Source: Cercis canadensis (lineage: Eukaryota; Streptophyta; Magnoliopsida; Fabales; Fabaceae). From it: a stretch of 64,000 nt of DNA. Position numbers and translations under genes: made by a program. Shown one piece after another: positions 38,109 to 49,641 of the stretch (position 1 is its first letter; every line of letters begins with the position of its first letter). Below the pieces are notes generated by a model that saw nothing but the letters and a program-made list of their open reading frames with translations, had not been told where the DNA came from and did not search any database. The stretch covers positions 1,515,211-1,579,210 of the forward strand of contig QAOA01003736.1 of the NCBI GenBank assembly GCA_003255065.1. Reading direction: 5' to 3'.

Positions 38109-38297
38109 GGCTCCATCGAATATATCTTCAGCCTGAAATGGGCCCGAAAGAATGATAAGATCATTGGTTTTTTATTCTTGGGTGACCACGACCATGACAT
38201 AGTAGAGATAAGATAATAAAGTGTAATCAATTTTTTTGATTCAATTTTAAATTTAAGATCAGAACCTTATTGATGTAACCAGTGGGCAACTTCCACA
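38109..38297. repeat. 189-base direct repeat, left copy
   Basis: This copy spans the start of the Nudix-box exon, the preceding intron and the end of the LPTGYINK exon. It abuts the LTR edge at 38298. It matches 39488-39676 with five substitutions, all in the first 60 bases. Confidence 0.92.
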
Positions 38298-38920
38298 TGT
38301 TGGAAAATGATGTACGCAACGGAATAATAATAGGCAAAAATGAAAACATTTAACTATAGGAGAACACACAATTTTAACGTGAAAAACCCTCTTAATATGA
38401 GAGGTAAAAACCATGGGACCTAGTCCAATTTTTTTTTTTTTTTACTATTAACTGATCAATGAGTACAGCAAAGAGTCTCTAGCAGTTTATCATGACTCAA
38501 TCCNAACTAATCAATGAGTACAGCAAAGAGTCTCTAGCAGTTTATCATGACTCAATCCAACCCCTACTCACTATCAACAAAGTGAAGAACTCACTATAAT
38601 AACAATGCACAAAAGCAAACCAACAGTATAGAAGCTCAGCCAAAAGAGAAGAGGAAAAATAATATGATTACTCCGATAAAAGACTCATAGTGTCAAGAAT
38701 AACATACTAAAATTTCATAAGAATTAGAGTACAAATGACCCTCCAATAAAGAGCACAAAGTGAGCAAAAATCTCCTTTTCCTTTCTTCTATTTTCTTCCT
38801 CATCGTCATCGTGCAAAGGCTATCAAAACAGAACCACGAAAATCCTTTTTCTTTTCTTTGTTTTTTTATTTTTTATTTTTATTTTAAGACACGTAGGCCA
38901 CTTGAGGGGGACCCACAACA
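38298..38920 (-). mobile_element. Ty1/copia long terminal repeat
   Basis: The segment begins TGTTGG and ends CCCACAACA, so it has the TG...CA ends and 5-base inverted tips (TGTTG/CAACA) of an LTR. It lies just downstream, in the element's minus-strand orientation, of a purine tract (GTGGGAGGGGGAGTTTG on the minus strand) and a copia RNase H remnant. A small duplication around an N at 38504 lengthens it. The partner 5' LTR is absent from the window. Confidence 0.75.
38450..38558. repeat. Direct duplication around N at 38504
   Basis: Bases 38450-38503 and 38505-38558 are the same 54-base segment with one substitution (AACTGATC/AACTAATC), separated by a single N inside the LTR. Same signature as the other N sites. 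Confidence 0.85.
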
Positions 38921-39487
38921 AACTCCCCCTCCCACTCAAGTGGAGGCATGTGCCAAACCGACACCCACACAACAAGCTTCAAACTTCCCCTGAGGTAGAA
39001 ACTTTGTCAACATATCTGAACAATTGTCATTTGTATGAATCTTCTCAAGCTCAAGTGACTTAGAGCCCAGAACATATCGTATCTAGTGATGCCTCACATC
39101 AATATGTTTAGTTCTACTATAGAAAGTAGGATTCTTGCTCAAATGGATATATATCACTCTGACTATCACAATACAAAATATAACTCTTCTATGTGACTAT
39201 GTAAATCCAAGTTCACACATAAACTTCTTCATCTAGAGCAACTCTTTGCATGCTTCAGTAGCAGCAATAAACTCAGCCTCTGTAGTAGATAATACAACAC
39301 ACTTTTGCAACCTGGATTGCCATGCTACAGCTCCCCCTACAAAGGTAACCAAGTACCCAGAAGTAGACTTTCTAGTATCCACATCCCTAGCCATGTCCGA
39401 ATCTATGTAGCCATAAAGAGCAAGTTCACCAGTTCCAAAACAAAATTTTAGACAAGAAGTGGGCCCGAAATGGATTGGAAAGAAATG
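38921..39487 (-). mobile_element. Ty1/copia RNase H remnant, 5'-truncated
   Basis: On the minus strand the reading gives YGYIDSDMARDVDTRKSTSG, then YLVTFVGGAVAWQSRLQ, LSTTEAEFIAATEACKELL and, further on, KHIDVRHH. These are the C-terminal RNase H motifs of copia pol. Stops interrupt it (after ACKELL and after CELGFT), and everything upstream of RNase H is missing. It ends at the second 189-base repeat. The element is dead and lies in the same orientation as the host Nudix gene. Confidence 0.85.
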
Positions 39488-39676
39488 GGCTCCATTGAAT
39501 ATATCTTCAGACTGAAATGGGCCCGAAAGAATGATAATATTGTTGGTTTTTTATTCTTGGGTGACCACGACCATGACATAGTAGAGATAAGATAATAAAG
39601 TGTAATCAATTTTTTTGATTCAATTTTAAATTTAAGATCAGAACCTTATTGATGTAACCAGTGGGCAACTTCCACA
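39488..39676. repeat. 189-base direct repeat, right copy
   Basis: Partner of 38109-38297. It contains the end of the LPTGYINK exon, the intron and the first bases of the next exon (EDIF), then breaks into the copia remnant. Together the two copies bracket the element exactly. Confidence 0.92.
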
Positions 39677-40564
39677 AACCCGAGTAACTAGAGGGACATT
39701 TTTCCTTCACCACGAGGACCTAGATGTAGCAAGGAGTTATAAAAGGAGTTGCAGAAAATGACTAAAATGAATACCATCAACTTATATGCTGCCTATTTCT
39801 TGTCATTCATCACAAATCCTCCAATTCCTATTTGATGTGAAGGGGTTGCAGGAAGCATGCAAGGTTCATTGGGAATCCAATAAGTTAACACAACATATAC
39901 TGGTTCAGCATGGTGGTAGTCGAAGCCCTCCTTAAGAATCACAAAAACAAAACAAAAAAATTAAAGTCAATATGCACATTAATTATGGTTTGGTTTCGTG
40001 ATGCTTAACTTTAACATAAGCCAGCAATAATAGGAAAGTTGGTGTATTAAATATTAATTACCCGAATTGCAATTGGAACAAGATCAGCTTGCTGATGCTG
40101 GATTTTCAGCCATACCCCTGCATTGCAAAAGGTGACTACTCAATAGCAATCCCTTTTATTTTTGCTTAAAATTGGAATTCTGGTTCATAATTTGTTCAAT
40201 AGCACATCAATGCAGAGGGATACATATACTTGATCATCTATAAAAATAATTTTATTAATTAAAATTCACAAGGCATAGATAAATGATGGCACTACCTGCA
40301 GGCTCCAGTTGCGCAGAGATGAGCGAAGTGCAGAAGCAAAAACATTTGCACTGGAAGGTAAGCCATCTGGATCAACAATAACACCATCATATTCATCTTC
40401 CCATGCTTCAAGAAAGTCCACTGTCACACTTGGAACTGATACTTCTCGAGACAAAACATGAACCCTTTTTTTCCTCAGCACATGGCCACTCCCAAGAGAT
40501 GACACAGTGGAGAAATTCAAGTTAAATGATGTGGGCCTTAAAGGAAGCAACTCTGAGCACAAGC

Positions 40565-42906
40565 CTAATTGACAGAAACAAAAATTTTATGGCTCACCTT
40601 TAGTTTTACCAGCTATAACATTTGTCATATTGTAACTCAAGTATAACTATCTACTAATGAACTAGGAAAAACTCATCCCTTTACAACCCTTTGACACTGC
40701 GATCCTTTCTAAATAAAATTCTGGACTTCTTAGCAAAATGTTGGTCGGAAAAATATGAACAGTGCAAGCTCCTCATCAATGTCAACTCCATCCTTCTCCT
40801 GTGAACTGATATTGAGCCAGCTAAACTTTCCTTCTATATATAGCTGCTGCAATGGCACAATATGACGTGAAATTTTAAGGGAATAGGATCCTGCAAGACT
40901 AGTAGGATAAAAGAGACTGCAATCTAGATTAGATATAGTTATATTTGTAGGTATATAGCAAGATACGAATATGAGAATAAGAATGTCCATTTGAGTACAG
41001 ATCAGTATTTTATTGAAGAGATTATAAGGTTTCCATACTTCTAAATTCCCTTTATGATGCATATTTTAGGTGAATATTGTCAGAGACTGAGGTTTATGGA
41101 TTTATTCTTTATTCTCTCTTTCCATTAATTCCAGCCACTTTCTCCTGCATATGTGTGCATCTTCACCTTGAAGCTGTAGCAATAAAATACTGCGTGTAAA
41201 TTGGCAGGCCACTCATACGATGTCCTTGGACATTCTATAACTTTCCCCAATTAATCCTTTGATCCTTGAGTTTGTCTCGCTTTTCTAGCAACTAGCATGG
41301 CCTAATTCGCTCCTTGTTGGAAAGATAGCCATGAATTTGTAGTATAAAGGAATTAGGATCTATGAAATTAGCATTACTAATTGAAGAAGGAATCAGCCTG
41401 TCTTATTCACAAAATTGTGACGTTAAGCTAACAATTGAATGCCTGGACTGAGTGGCATGCAAAAAACAAAGGAAACTATCTTTGTAAAGTATGAGGGACT
41501 TATTTAGGTACGAAACACCATATCAACCAACCGTTAATTTAAGAAATAGAGTGTGTTACGAGTCATAAGACTAATTTCTTCATCATCTTTTTTTATTTGA
41601 ATCCTCTTAATTCTAATCTCTTCATCATATTTTTTTATTTGAATCCTCTTAATTGTAAAATATAATGGCTATTTACTTTTTATTATTTTACTTTTAAATT
41701 AAATTAAATTTTAACATAAAATGTAATATAAATAGACAAAACTTAATCAGATAATTAAAGGAATTTTGAAAATGGCCAAAAGAGGGAATCAAAGGTGTAT
41801 ATAATGAACTAAATCAGCGATTGATATAATAAGATTGAGACCAACTCTTTTATATACTTACTTTTATGTTTTTTTTTTGGGGTATTGTAATTTACCATAT
41901 AAAATATGTTAAAAATTTTAAATAGAAGGTTTCTTAGATACTTTTAGTATTTATGTAGTATGTCATACTACATAGAAATAACCAATAAATAAATAACATG
42001 TGTATAAATTAACTGTTTTTAAGTTTGTTTAAAAAATTAAATAAATTATATTTTATATATAATAAAATATAAAAATTATGTATGCTTACCACGTCAGTGT
42101 AGTATAGCATACTTATGTAGTATCATAAAATTCCCGTTTTAAATATACTATTCTTTCATATAAAATATTGTATAAGATTTACAATATATCACTTTATTTT
42201 CATCGTATACCCGTATTTCTTTTGTTTTTGGGCATTGTCACATACTCTTGTTTACATTATATAATATTAGAGATTAAATCGCGTAACTAGCTAACTAGTC
42301 TTCTGGAATTAAGTAAATTTCATTTCTCAAAACTTAGGTTAAATACCATTTATTTAGGGACTATGTAACCATCCAAGTCTTATATTTTCTTGTAAAACCA
42401 AAAAAGAAGAAGAAGATATTACATATATTTCTGAAAATTAAGTGGTAATTTGTACGAGCTCAAGTCATATACTAAAAGAAAATTGTGATTATCAAATACA
42501 TTGAAAATAATTAACTACTGAAAGTGTTAAGTTTTTGATGTTGTGTGCTACGTCCAAAACTCGCCTAACAAAGCCCCTAGGTCAAAAAAAAAAAAAAACT
42601 CTCATAAAAAAGAAAAGCCCTAGGATTAGCGCAGTAGATACGAAACTCACTGACGCGTCCCATGAAAGTCTTATAAGTGTACTTTCCTTAACTACTCTAG
42701 AGGAAAAATTAGGTATAAGTATTGAGATTTGAGTGTTGATGGCATATGCCCTATTACCACTAAGGATGTTCCATGCTATAGTAATTTGAATTTAAGTAAA
42801 TAGGATCAATAAAATCAATCATAAGACTTTTTTTTTTTTTTTGAGAAAAAAAAAAATCAAACGGAGAAATGAATTCCAGGTTAAAAAGAAGGCCGAATGG
42901 AAACTC
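40565..42906. other. Intergenic, upstream of Nudix and MPPA
   Basis: A minus-strand frame at 40730-41062 (110 codons) could be sequence from the lost 5' part of the Nudix gene, but it has no transit-peptide look and no match I recognise. A possible AT-rich hairpin element lies near 41935-42130. The rest shows homopolymers only. Confidence 0.45.
41935..42130. repeat. Possible AT-rich MITE
   Basis: A left arm with TATGTAGTATGTCATACTAC and a right arm with GTGTAGTATAGCATACTTAT are loosely inverted around an AT-rich centre. The arms are short and imperfect, so the call is weak. Confidence 0.3.
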
Positions 42907-42935
42907 ACACGTGCTTAGAAAGCGCTCGCACGTGT
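42907..42935. promoter_or_regulatory. Twin G-box palindrome upstream of MPPA
   Basis: Two perfect CACGTG G-boxes lie at 42908-42913 and 42929-42934, inside 8-base inverted arms (ACACGTGC at 42907 and GCACGTGT at 42928), 21 bases apart centre to centre. They stand about 170 bases before the MPPA ATG. G-boxes bind bZIP and bHLH factors; two at a two-turn spacing would favour paired binding. Occupancy is inference. Confidence 0.6.
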
Positions 42936-43102
42936 CCACCTCTCGTCTCAGCTGCTTCTGGCCCCAACTGAATTAGAGTAAACAGACTAGACCAGACCAA
43001 ACCAAACTAGTTCTTTCAAAGAGTCTCCCTTCCCCAACCTCGGTCGGAATCAACTATCCGTCACGAGCTAGGGTTTCAGTGTCTGAAACCTCAATCATCG
43101 CC

Positions 43103-46100
43103 ATGTACAGAACCGCAGCCTCACGCCTCAGAGCCCTCAGGGTTAGTCTGCTTCTTACGCCTCCTAAACCCTACTTTCTTCCCCTAGATTTGATCTTGCT
43201 CTGCCATTGATATTCTTGAGGGTGTTAGCTGCGCACATTCGCAGACATCCCAATGGTTTCTTCTCGTAAGATTATTGTTTTTTCAAATGCTGGATGTCAT
43301 GTTTTTGAGGGAATTAGATCCCATCTTTCGCTTGCAACACACTTCAGTCTTGCCTTCTTAGTGCTTTCAATTGCAACATACTGTTTGGTTATTGAGAAGA
43401 TAGAGTAACACGAACTGCTTCGAATTGGAAGCTGATTGAGATTATAGATTCAATTAATTAAGCCCAATACGTTTGGTGAAGTTGAATTGAATTTGCATAC
43501 TAGAGCTGATTTATCTTAATTCCCCCCTCCCCCTGCATTTTCAGTTGAAGACTTCTATGCAAGTTGTGTTTATTGATATTGGAATGAAATTCACATTTTT
43601 CACTATTGGAAATTCCAACCGATAACCACTTGCTATTTTGGCAGTAATGCCTGAAGGTTGGCAGGAGACAACACATTTACCTACCATTCTTCTTTTCTCC
43701 CGTTGTGACTCTCTTAGGACTGTATATCTTTAGCATTTTGATAGTGAAAATTAGAATGTTGATAAAGCTTCTCCCACTTTCTAATTTGAATGTTATCATT
43801 TGATTTATTGTGCATGGAAAGTTATTTATACTTTTCATTGCAGTAATTTTTTTGAAATAAGTTCATTGTCTGATAGTTTGTGATTTTGTTATACTATGCT
43901 ATCAAACCATGAGATTAGACCCGTGCACTCAATAGGGCACCGGCCAGATTTGCAAGTTCAAGTTCTGTTGCCACACAACAATCCTCTTCTGGTTTGGGTG
44001 GTATATTTGGCTGGCTAACTGGGGAGCGATCCAGTTCTTCACCTCCTCTGGATTTCCCACTTTCGGGCGTTACACCCCCGCCTCCATTGCCTGATTATGT
44101 TGAACCGGGTAAAACTAAGATTACTACACTCCCAAATGGTGTCACAGTGGCCTCTGAAACATCAGTGGTATGACTAATTGGTTACATCTTATCTGATCAG
44201 CGCATTTGTATTTTTCTCATAAAATTTTGAAAATTAATGTATTGACCATATTTCCTTTAATCTTGCTGGTTGTTTAGACTGCTGCAGCTTCAATAGGTTT
44301 ATATGTAGATTGTGGTTCTATCTACGAGACACCATTATCATTTGGAGCTACACATCTACTGGAACGCATGGCCTTCAAGACAACTAGAAACCGTAGCCAC
44401 TTTCGAATAGTTCGTGAGGTAGAGGCTATTGGTGGCAATGTGCAGGCCTCAGCTTCTAGAGAGCAAATGGGTTACACCTTTGATGCTTTGAAGACATATG
44501 TCCCTGAAATGGTGGAGCTGCTTATTGACTGTGTCAGGAATCCCGTTTTTCTCGATTGGGAGGTTAATGAGGAGGTATTAATTCCTATATTAGTAGTTTA
44601 CCATATAGCTTGAACATAACTGTACGGATATATTTATAACTAACTTATAGTGTGTTTCGAAAAGACGTTTGAATTGAATAAGTTAGTTATGAGTTAGATT
44701 CATGCTTCATTTATATCATCCTAAAACTCTTTATATTCTCATTGGGGCAAACCTACACGATTTTTTAGCTGCCAAAGTCAGTTTAATAGAATTATGTTTT
44801 GGAAAAAAGTAGTCTAGATTGTGGTAGTGGTGTGAGTAGTGACTTATTTGTGGCTGCTTACATGTATCATGGACTTCTGGAATTTATTGCTTTAACTAAT
44901 ATTAAATTATATATAGCTTCTGAAGGTTAAGTCTGAGATTAGTGAAGCTTCTAAAAACCCTCAAGACTTGCTTCTGGAGGCCATTCATTCTGCTGGTTAT
45001 TCTGGTGCCTTGGCAAATCCTCTTTTAGCCCCAGAGTCAGCAATTGACAGATTGAGTAGTACAATTCTAGAGGAATTTGTTGCTGTAAGTCATGAAGTTG
45101 ATACTTATGCATGATATTGTTTTATGTATCTCACAAATGATAAATGTTTAAATATTATTTATTAGCTATTTATTACCTTATCAAAATTATATTTTTATGA
45201 AACATCAGGAAAACTATACTGCACCTCGGATAGTACTTGCAGCCTCTGGTGTTGAACATGAGGAATTGTTATCTATTGCAGAACCTCTTTTGTCTGATCT
45301 ACCAGGTGTCCCTCGCCCAGCAGAGCCAAAATCAGTATACACTGGTGGTGATTATCGTTGTCAAACTGAATCAGGGGTATATCTTACAAATTTACATTTT
45401 AAGTTTTTCACTTCCATCCATCTGTTTAAAATTTTCACTCCTAACTTTTCTTAAATGTCTAGAGAACCCATTTTGCTCTTGCATTTGAACTTCCTGGTGG
45501 CTGGCACAACTTGAAGGATGCAATGGTTTTGACTGTTCTTCAGGTCTTGATAATGATTTCTTTTCATGCTGGGGAGTTAGTTTCCTTCATTTAAAAAGTT
45601 TGCCCAGAATGTGCCTATGGATCCGTGTTATTTACTTGGCTCCTTAAGATATGTTTATATTGTTACTTGGCTTTAATTAATTAACATAAAGATAGAGTTG
45701 GGAATTAACTTTATTAGTTTACTTGTCTATAGATGCTACTGGGAGGTGGCGGATCATTCTCAGCAGGTGGACCTGGTAAAGGGATGTATTCTCGGCTATG
45801 TAAGTTATTTCAATGTATTGAGCCCCTGATAGCTCTGTACTTGAGACTACAAATATAAACTGGAAGGACTTATGTTCATTTAATATAAGAGTATAATATA
45901 TGGAGAGCCCATTTTTTGCTGGTGACGGCTTGTATTTAATTGCTCTTTTTTCCTTATGTTCCTCTTGCAGTTGCAACATCTTTCTGCAACTAGTCTTTGT
46001 GTGCTTTTTCCCCCAATTAAATTCCTTCACAAGTTTGGTGTTTGAACATTCTTGCTTATATGACGTGCAGATCTCCGTGTTTTGAACGAGTATCCACAAG

Positions 46101-49100
46101 TTCATTCAATTTCAGCATTCAACAACATTTACAATAACACTGGCATATTTGGAATCCAAGTTACAACTGTGAGTGCCTTTGGACCCTTGAGTTATTTTGA
46201 AATGAAATTATAGTTTTTGAATTTTTATCTTTTTGTATCTTAGCATTGAATTAAGTAACGACCTGGTGCTTTAATAAACTTCCCAAAAGACTAGAACAGA
46301 AATACTGATAAGGTTTGCAGTTGTGAAATCTCCTGACTACTATTTGGTACACTTAAATTGCCTAAATTAATGACAAACAAGGATCAATGATTTGGTGCTT
46401 GAGTATGAATTATGAAAATAAGCTTACTGGTTTGCTTAGGCCTCACTTGGTAGGTTTACACATAATGCTTGTGTGGAATTGTGCTCTGTTTTTAAGCCCA
46501 GAGTTCAGCTTGTTTTATGTGGTTAGCTTTATTTGTGTTGTCTAAATAAGTGTCATCATAACCAAAGCTTGGAAGGCAGTTGGGCACATGCATAGAACAT
46601 ATATATATATATATATCTTTAATTTGTATATAAATTTCTTTCAGGAGCCAAATCCTTACTATTTTGCATATCAACACTTACATCAAAGTCTTGAAATGCT
46701 GGGATTTATGGACGATTCATCTAGAAGTAGATCAGAATAATTACATATGTAGTTGAGTTACTTGTTTGTGTAGATACAAGGATTGTATCTCATATTTCAG
46801 AAGCTAAAAGATGAGCCTAGCTGGGATTATGCTTATGCTTTTGAGGTACAATGTAGATAAAGAAATAGGACTTATATACTGGGTTATGTTGTTCTGACTT
46901 ATATGAGGGAAACTTCTGGAATGTTGAAAAATATCAAAATACAGAACAAATGGTTGAGTCTTGTGATAAATGTCACTTAAAGCTGTATGATTAATCCTTA
47001 TTACCAACCACTGGCTTCTTCTCTCTTCCTTTTACGTTGACAGATTATACAAGGCATCTTATGTGTAGGTCTTTGTATAACCTGGTGACTTTCTTTTGGG
47101 GGCCCCCATTTTGCATAACCTGGTTACAAGAATGCATTCTTTTAATCTAGATGTTTGGGACTGTTTACAATTGATGATTAGATAGCTGTGCATGATCCAG
47201 TGGATGAGTCCTGTCCTTGGAACAGTGTTGTGCACCAATCTAGTTATTATTTACTTATATACTTATATTCTTTTTATCATCTGTGCATGTATTCATGTTT
47301 ATTAGGGTTCGGATTTTGTGCCAAAAGCCATTGATATAGCAGCTAACGAGCTTCTTGCAGTTGCAACACCTGGACAAGGTATGTTATTTTGCTCTTTACT
47401 GGACTAGTATTTTGCTTCTTTGCCTGTCTCATTCTTTTGGAACAGATTCACTTTGCAACACCTGTCTCTTATTCTTTTGATTCCTGTCTGTAGTTGACCA
47501 GGTACAGCTGGGTCGTGCCAAACAGGCTACAAAATCCGCGATTCTGATGAATTTAGAATCAAGAGTATGTAATTACATCACTAAGGAAAATTTGTCTATA
47601 ATATTAATATATTATTAGCTGAATTTCTTTTCCATTTGGTTTTTATTTATTATTATTTTAATAGTAATATCTGCTTGCTAATAGCACTTAATGTTCTTTT
47701 AGATGGTTGTTTCAGAAGATATAGGAAGACAGATTTTGACATATGGTGAAAGGTATGGCCTAAGTATGGCAATCTAAATTTTCCTTGACCATGATGCTAG
47801 TATTATATTTGTCAATGCACTAATATCTTTTTAAATATATTTCTGCATGACCTACTCCGGGAGGTCTTCTCTTGCATGTTATGCATATGTTTTCCTCTTT
47901 AGCATTTCATGTTTTTATGGTTGGTATGTTACTATGTACCATGTAGTAATTCAGTTGTGTGATTAGAATGTTACTTGTAGTTGAAGGATGTAAATGTTTG
48001 TTAGACCTTTAGCAAATCAAATTAGCAACAAGCTTATTCTTGTCACCATATGCATCACTAGGTACCAAGCAGAGTAGTGTATGACCAAGTCATGGACCAA
48101 GCTTTAGAGCTTGGCTTGATTTGAAGACACTAAAGCTTGCACTTGGCTCATATGGACATTCTAGCTCCTAAAAAGTGAATCTGTTCCAAAGTTTGGGTGC
48201 CATACCCACTTTATACTTGTATTTGCTTTCCTTGCAGAGACTGCTACCAGCTTTAAGATATAATAATCAACCCAATGTTTGGGGAATAAGAATGGTCTAT
48301 TTGCATGGTCTAAATATAACGATATATGCTGCTGTTTTCATTATGAATGAAATTTTTATGCAACCTTTGTTTGATCATGAGGGAAACAGTACTTGTATCC
48401 TGCGTTTCCCTCAGCTTCTTTCTGGAGTTTTGATCTTGTTAGGGTTTTTTTTAAGGTGGAATTTTGTACCTAATTAATTGCCAAATTTTGTGACAAAGGG
48501 TTCTGGCTTTAGCTCTGATCTATATTTATAGCTTAATTTTATGTATTGCACTGTCTCCACCTAAATATCAATATATCATCACCGGTATTATATTAATTTT
48601 GACATTCCGTTTTCAGTGTGAAGGCATGTGCATTTCGAAGCTTTTCTTCACTGAATATGCCCCGACACTGTAACAGTTTTTTTTTTTGGGGTCGTCATCT
48701 TGATTAGCATTTTCTAAAACCCCCATCCCGTCTCAAATAAGGGAAAAACTGAAAAGGGAAAGCTGGTTTTGTTCTGTATCAAATCTTAAAATTCCTCCAT
48801 TTATTTGTTGTATGCTTGAATTGAAAGATTGTGGTGTCTGTCACTTCTTTAAGAGATGTTTTTCCCCTATTCAGGAGACCTGTGGAGAATTTCTTGAAGG
48901 CAGTGGATGAGATAACTCTGAAGGATATTGCTTCAATTTCGCAAAAGCTGATTTCTTCCCCTCTCACAATGGCTTCATATGGAGATGGTATTTCCTTTTC
49001 CAGCAATTCTTCTCTATGACTGATTTTTATCTTTTAGTAATCTTGTGTCTGCTTGTTCTGCAGTTATTTATGCCCCAAGCTATGAATTTGTGAGCAGCAA

Positions 49101-49116
49101 ATTCCGTTCACAATGA
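43103..49116 (+). CDS. MPPA: Mitochondrial processing peptidase, alpha subunit
   Basis: MPP removes presequences from imported mitochondrial proteins; in plants it is part of the cytochrome bc1 complex in the inner membrane. Thirteen exons (43103-43141, 43919-44167, 44278-44574, 44917-45084, 45209-45376, 45463-45543, 45733-45799, 46071-46168, 47306-47378, 47494-47564, 47703-47752, 48875-48987, 49064-49116) total 1527 nt, or 508 residues. The N-terminus [13 protein letters not shown] is an Arg/Ala-rich presequence. The zinc site is degenerate (H122-LLER), as expected for alpha, whereas beta keeps HxxEH. The glycine-rich substrate loop is at about 338-352 ([15 protein letters not shown]). [20 protein letters not shown] and a C-terminal SSKFR also match. 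All phases close and no lesion was seen. Confidence 0.97.
46599..46617. repeat. TA microsatellite in MPPA intron 8
   Basis: An alternating AT tract within the 1.1-kb intron between exons 8 and 9 of MPPA. Confidence 0.8.
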
Positions 49117-49607
49117 GATTACTTTTCATTTATCCAACCATATTTGGAAGCTCAACATACAATCAGCTCACAAATTCCGTTCAAGCTCAACATACAATCA
49201 AAAATCTTGTACGTTATAATAGTGTAAAATTAAGTCAAAATCGTGCATTCTTGTTGTAGTCAATAAAATTGGTGATTATGCACAAGCAGCAACTGCATAT
49301 GCCTGATTATTTTTGGGTACATAATTATTGACCTGAATAGGTTTTCACATCCATGTTTTGATGTTACACTGTACTAAAACTTGTGAATCTTTCAGATAAT
49401 TTTTGGATTGAATCCCAGTTACTGAAGCCAAGTCGTATTTGATAGATCAGTACCTTCAGAATTAAATGTTTTTACCAGTTGAAAACTATGGTTTTTATAA
49501 TTTATTGGTGAATACTTTGCTAGGCTGATAGCTGCCAGCCAATTGTGGTATTGCATCAGTTGATGAACAAATGATGTAATAATTGTATATTGTATGGTGA
49601 TCCTTTT

Positions 49608-49641
49608 TTTAAAAAAAAAAAAANAAAAAAAAAAAAAAAAA
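49608..49641 (+). repeat. Poly-A tract with one N
   Basis: About thirty A residues interrupted by an N at 49624. This is probably an unresolved homopolymer length, the same class of join as the other N sites but with no unique flank to prove duplication. Confidence 0.8.

Larger units (their letters stand above)
37277..40564 (-). pseudogene. NUDT8: Nudix hydrolase 8-like, decayed
   Basis: The exons match the plant NUDT8 layout on the minus strand: 40564-40296 (EAWEDEYDGVIVDPDGLP), 40117-40062 (VWLK...ADLVPIAI), 39930-39793 (EGFDYHHAEP...GFVMNDKK), 39719-39645 (LWKLPTGYINK), 38132-38081 (Nudix box), 37989-37955 (FLELVAF), 37801-37693 (AFEKSDLLFVCMLKPL) and from 37587 (WMPLDQLIGQAF). Lesions: exon 3 runs into TAG with no GT donor; the Nudix-box exon is 52 nt instead of 51, with an extra G near 38100 (AVR then EVKEETG in another frame); the acceptor before WMPL is AA instead of AG; exon 2 is out of frame with exon 1; a copia fragment lies between exons 4 and 5; and a MITE ends the last exon. 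No 5' exon with an ATG was found. Family members hydrolyse nucleoside diphosphate derivatives; this copy should not. Confidence 0.85.

Noticed and set aside
37277..41062. A working Nudix gene with unusual splicing
   Set aside because: The stop, the insertion in the Nudix box and the lost acceptor would need several separate rescues.
45719..46105. 128-codon antisense frame
   Set aside because: It covers MPPA exons 7 and part of 8 on the wrong strand, with no family match.
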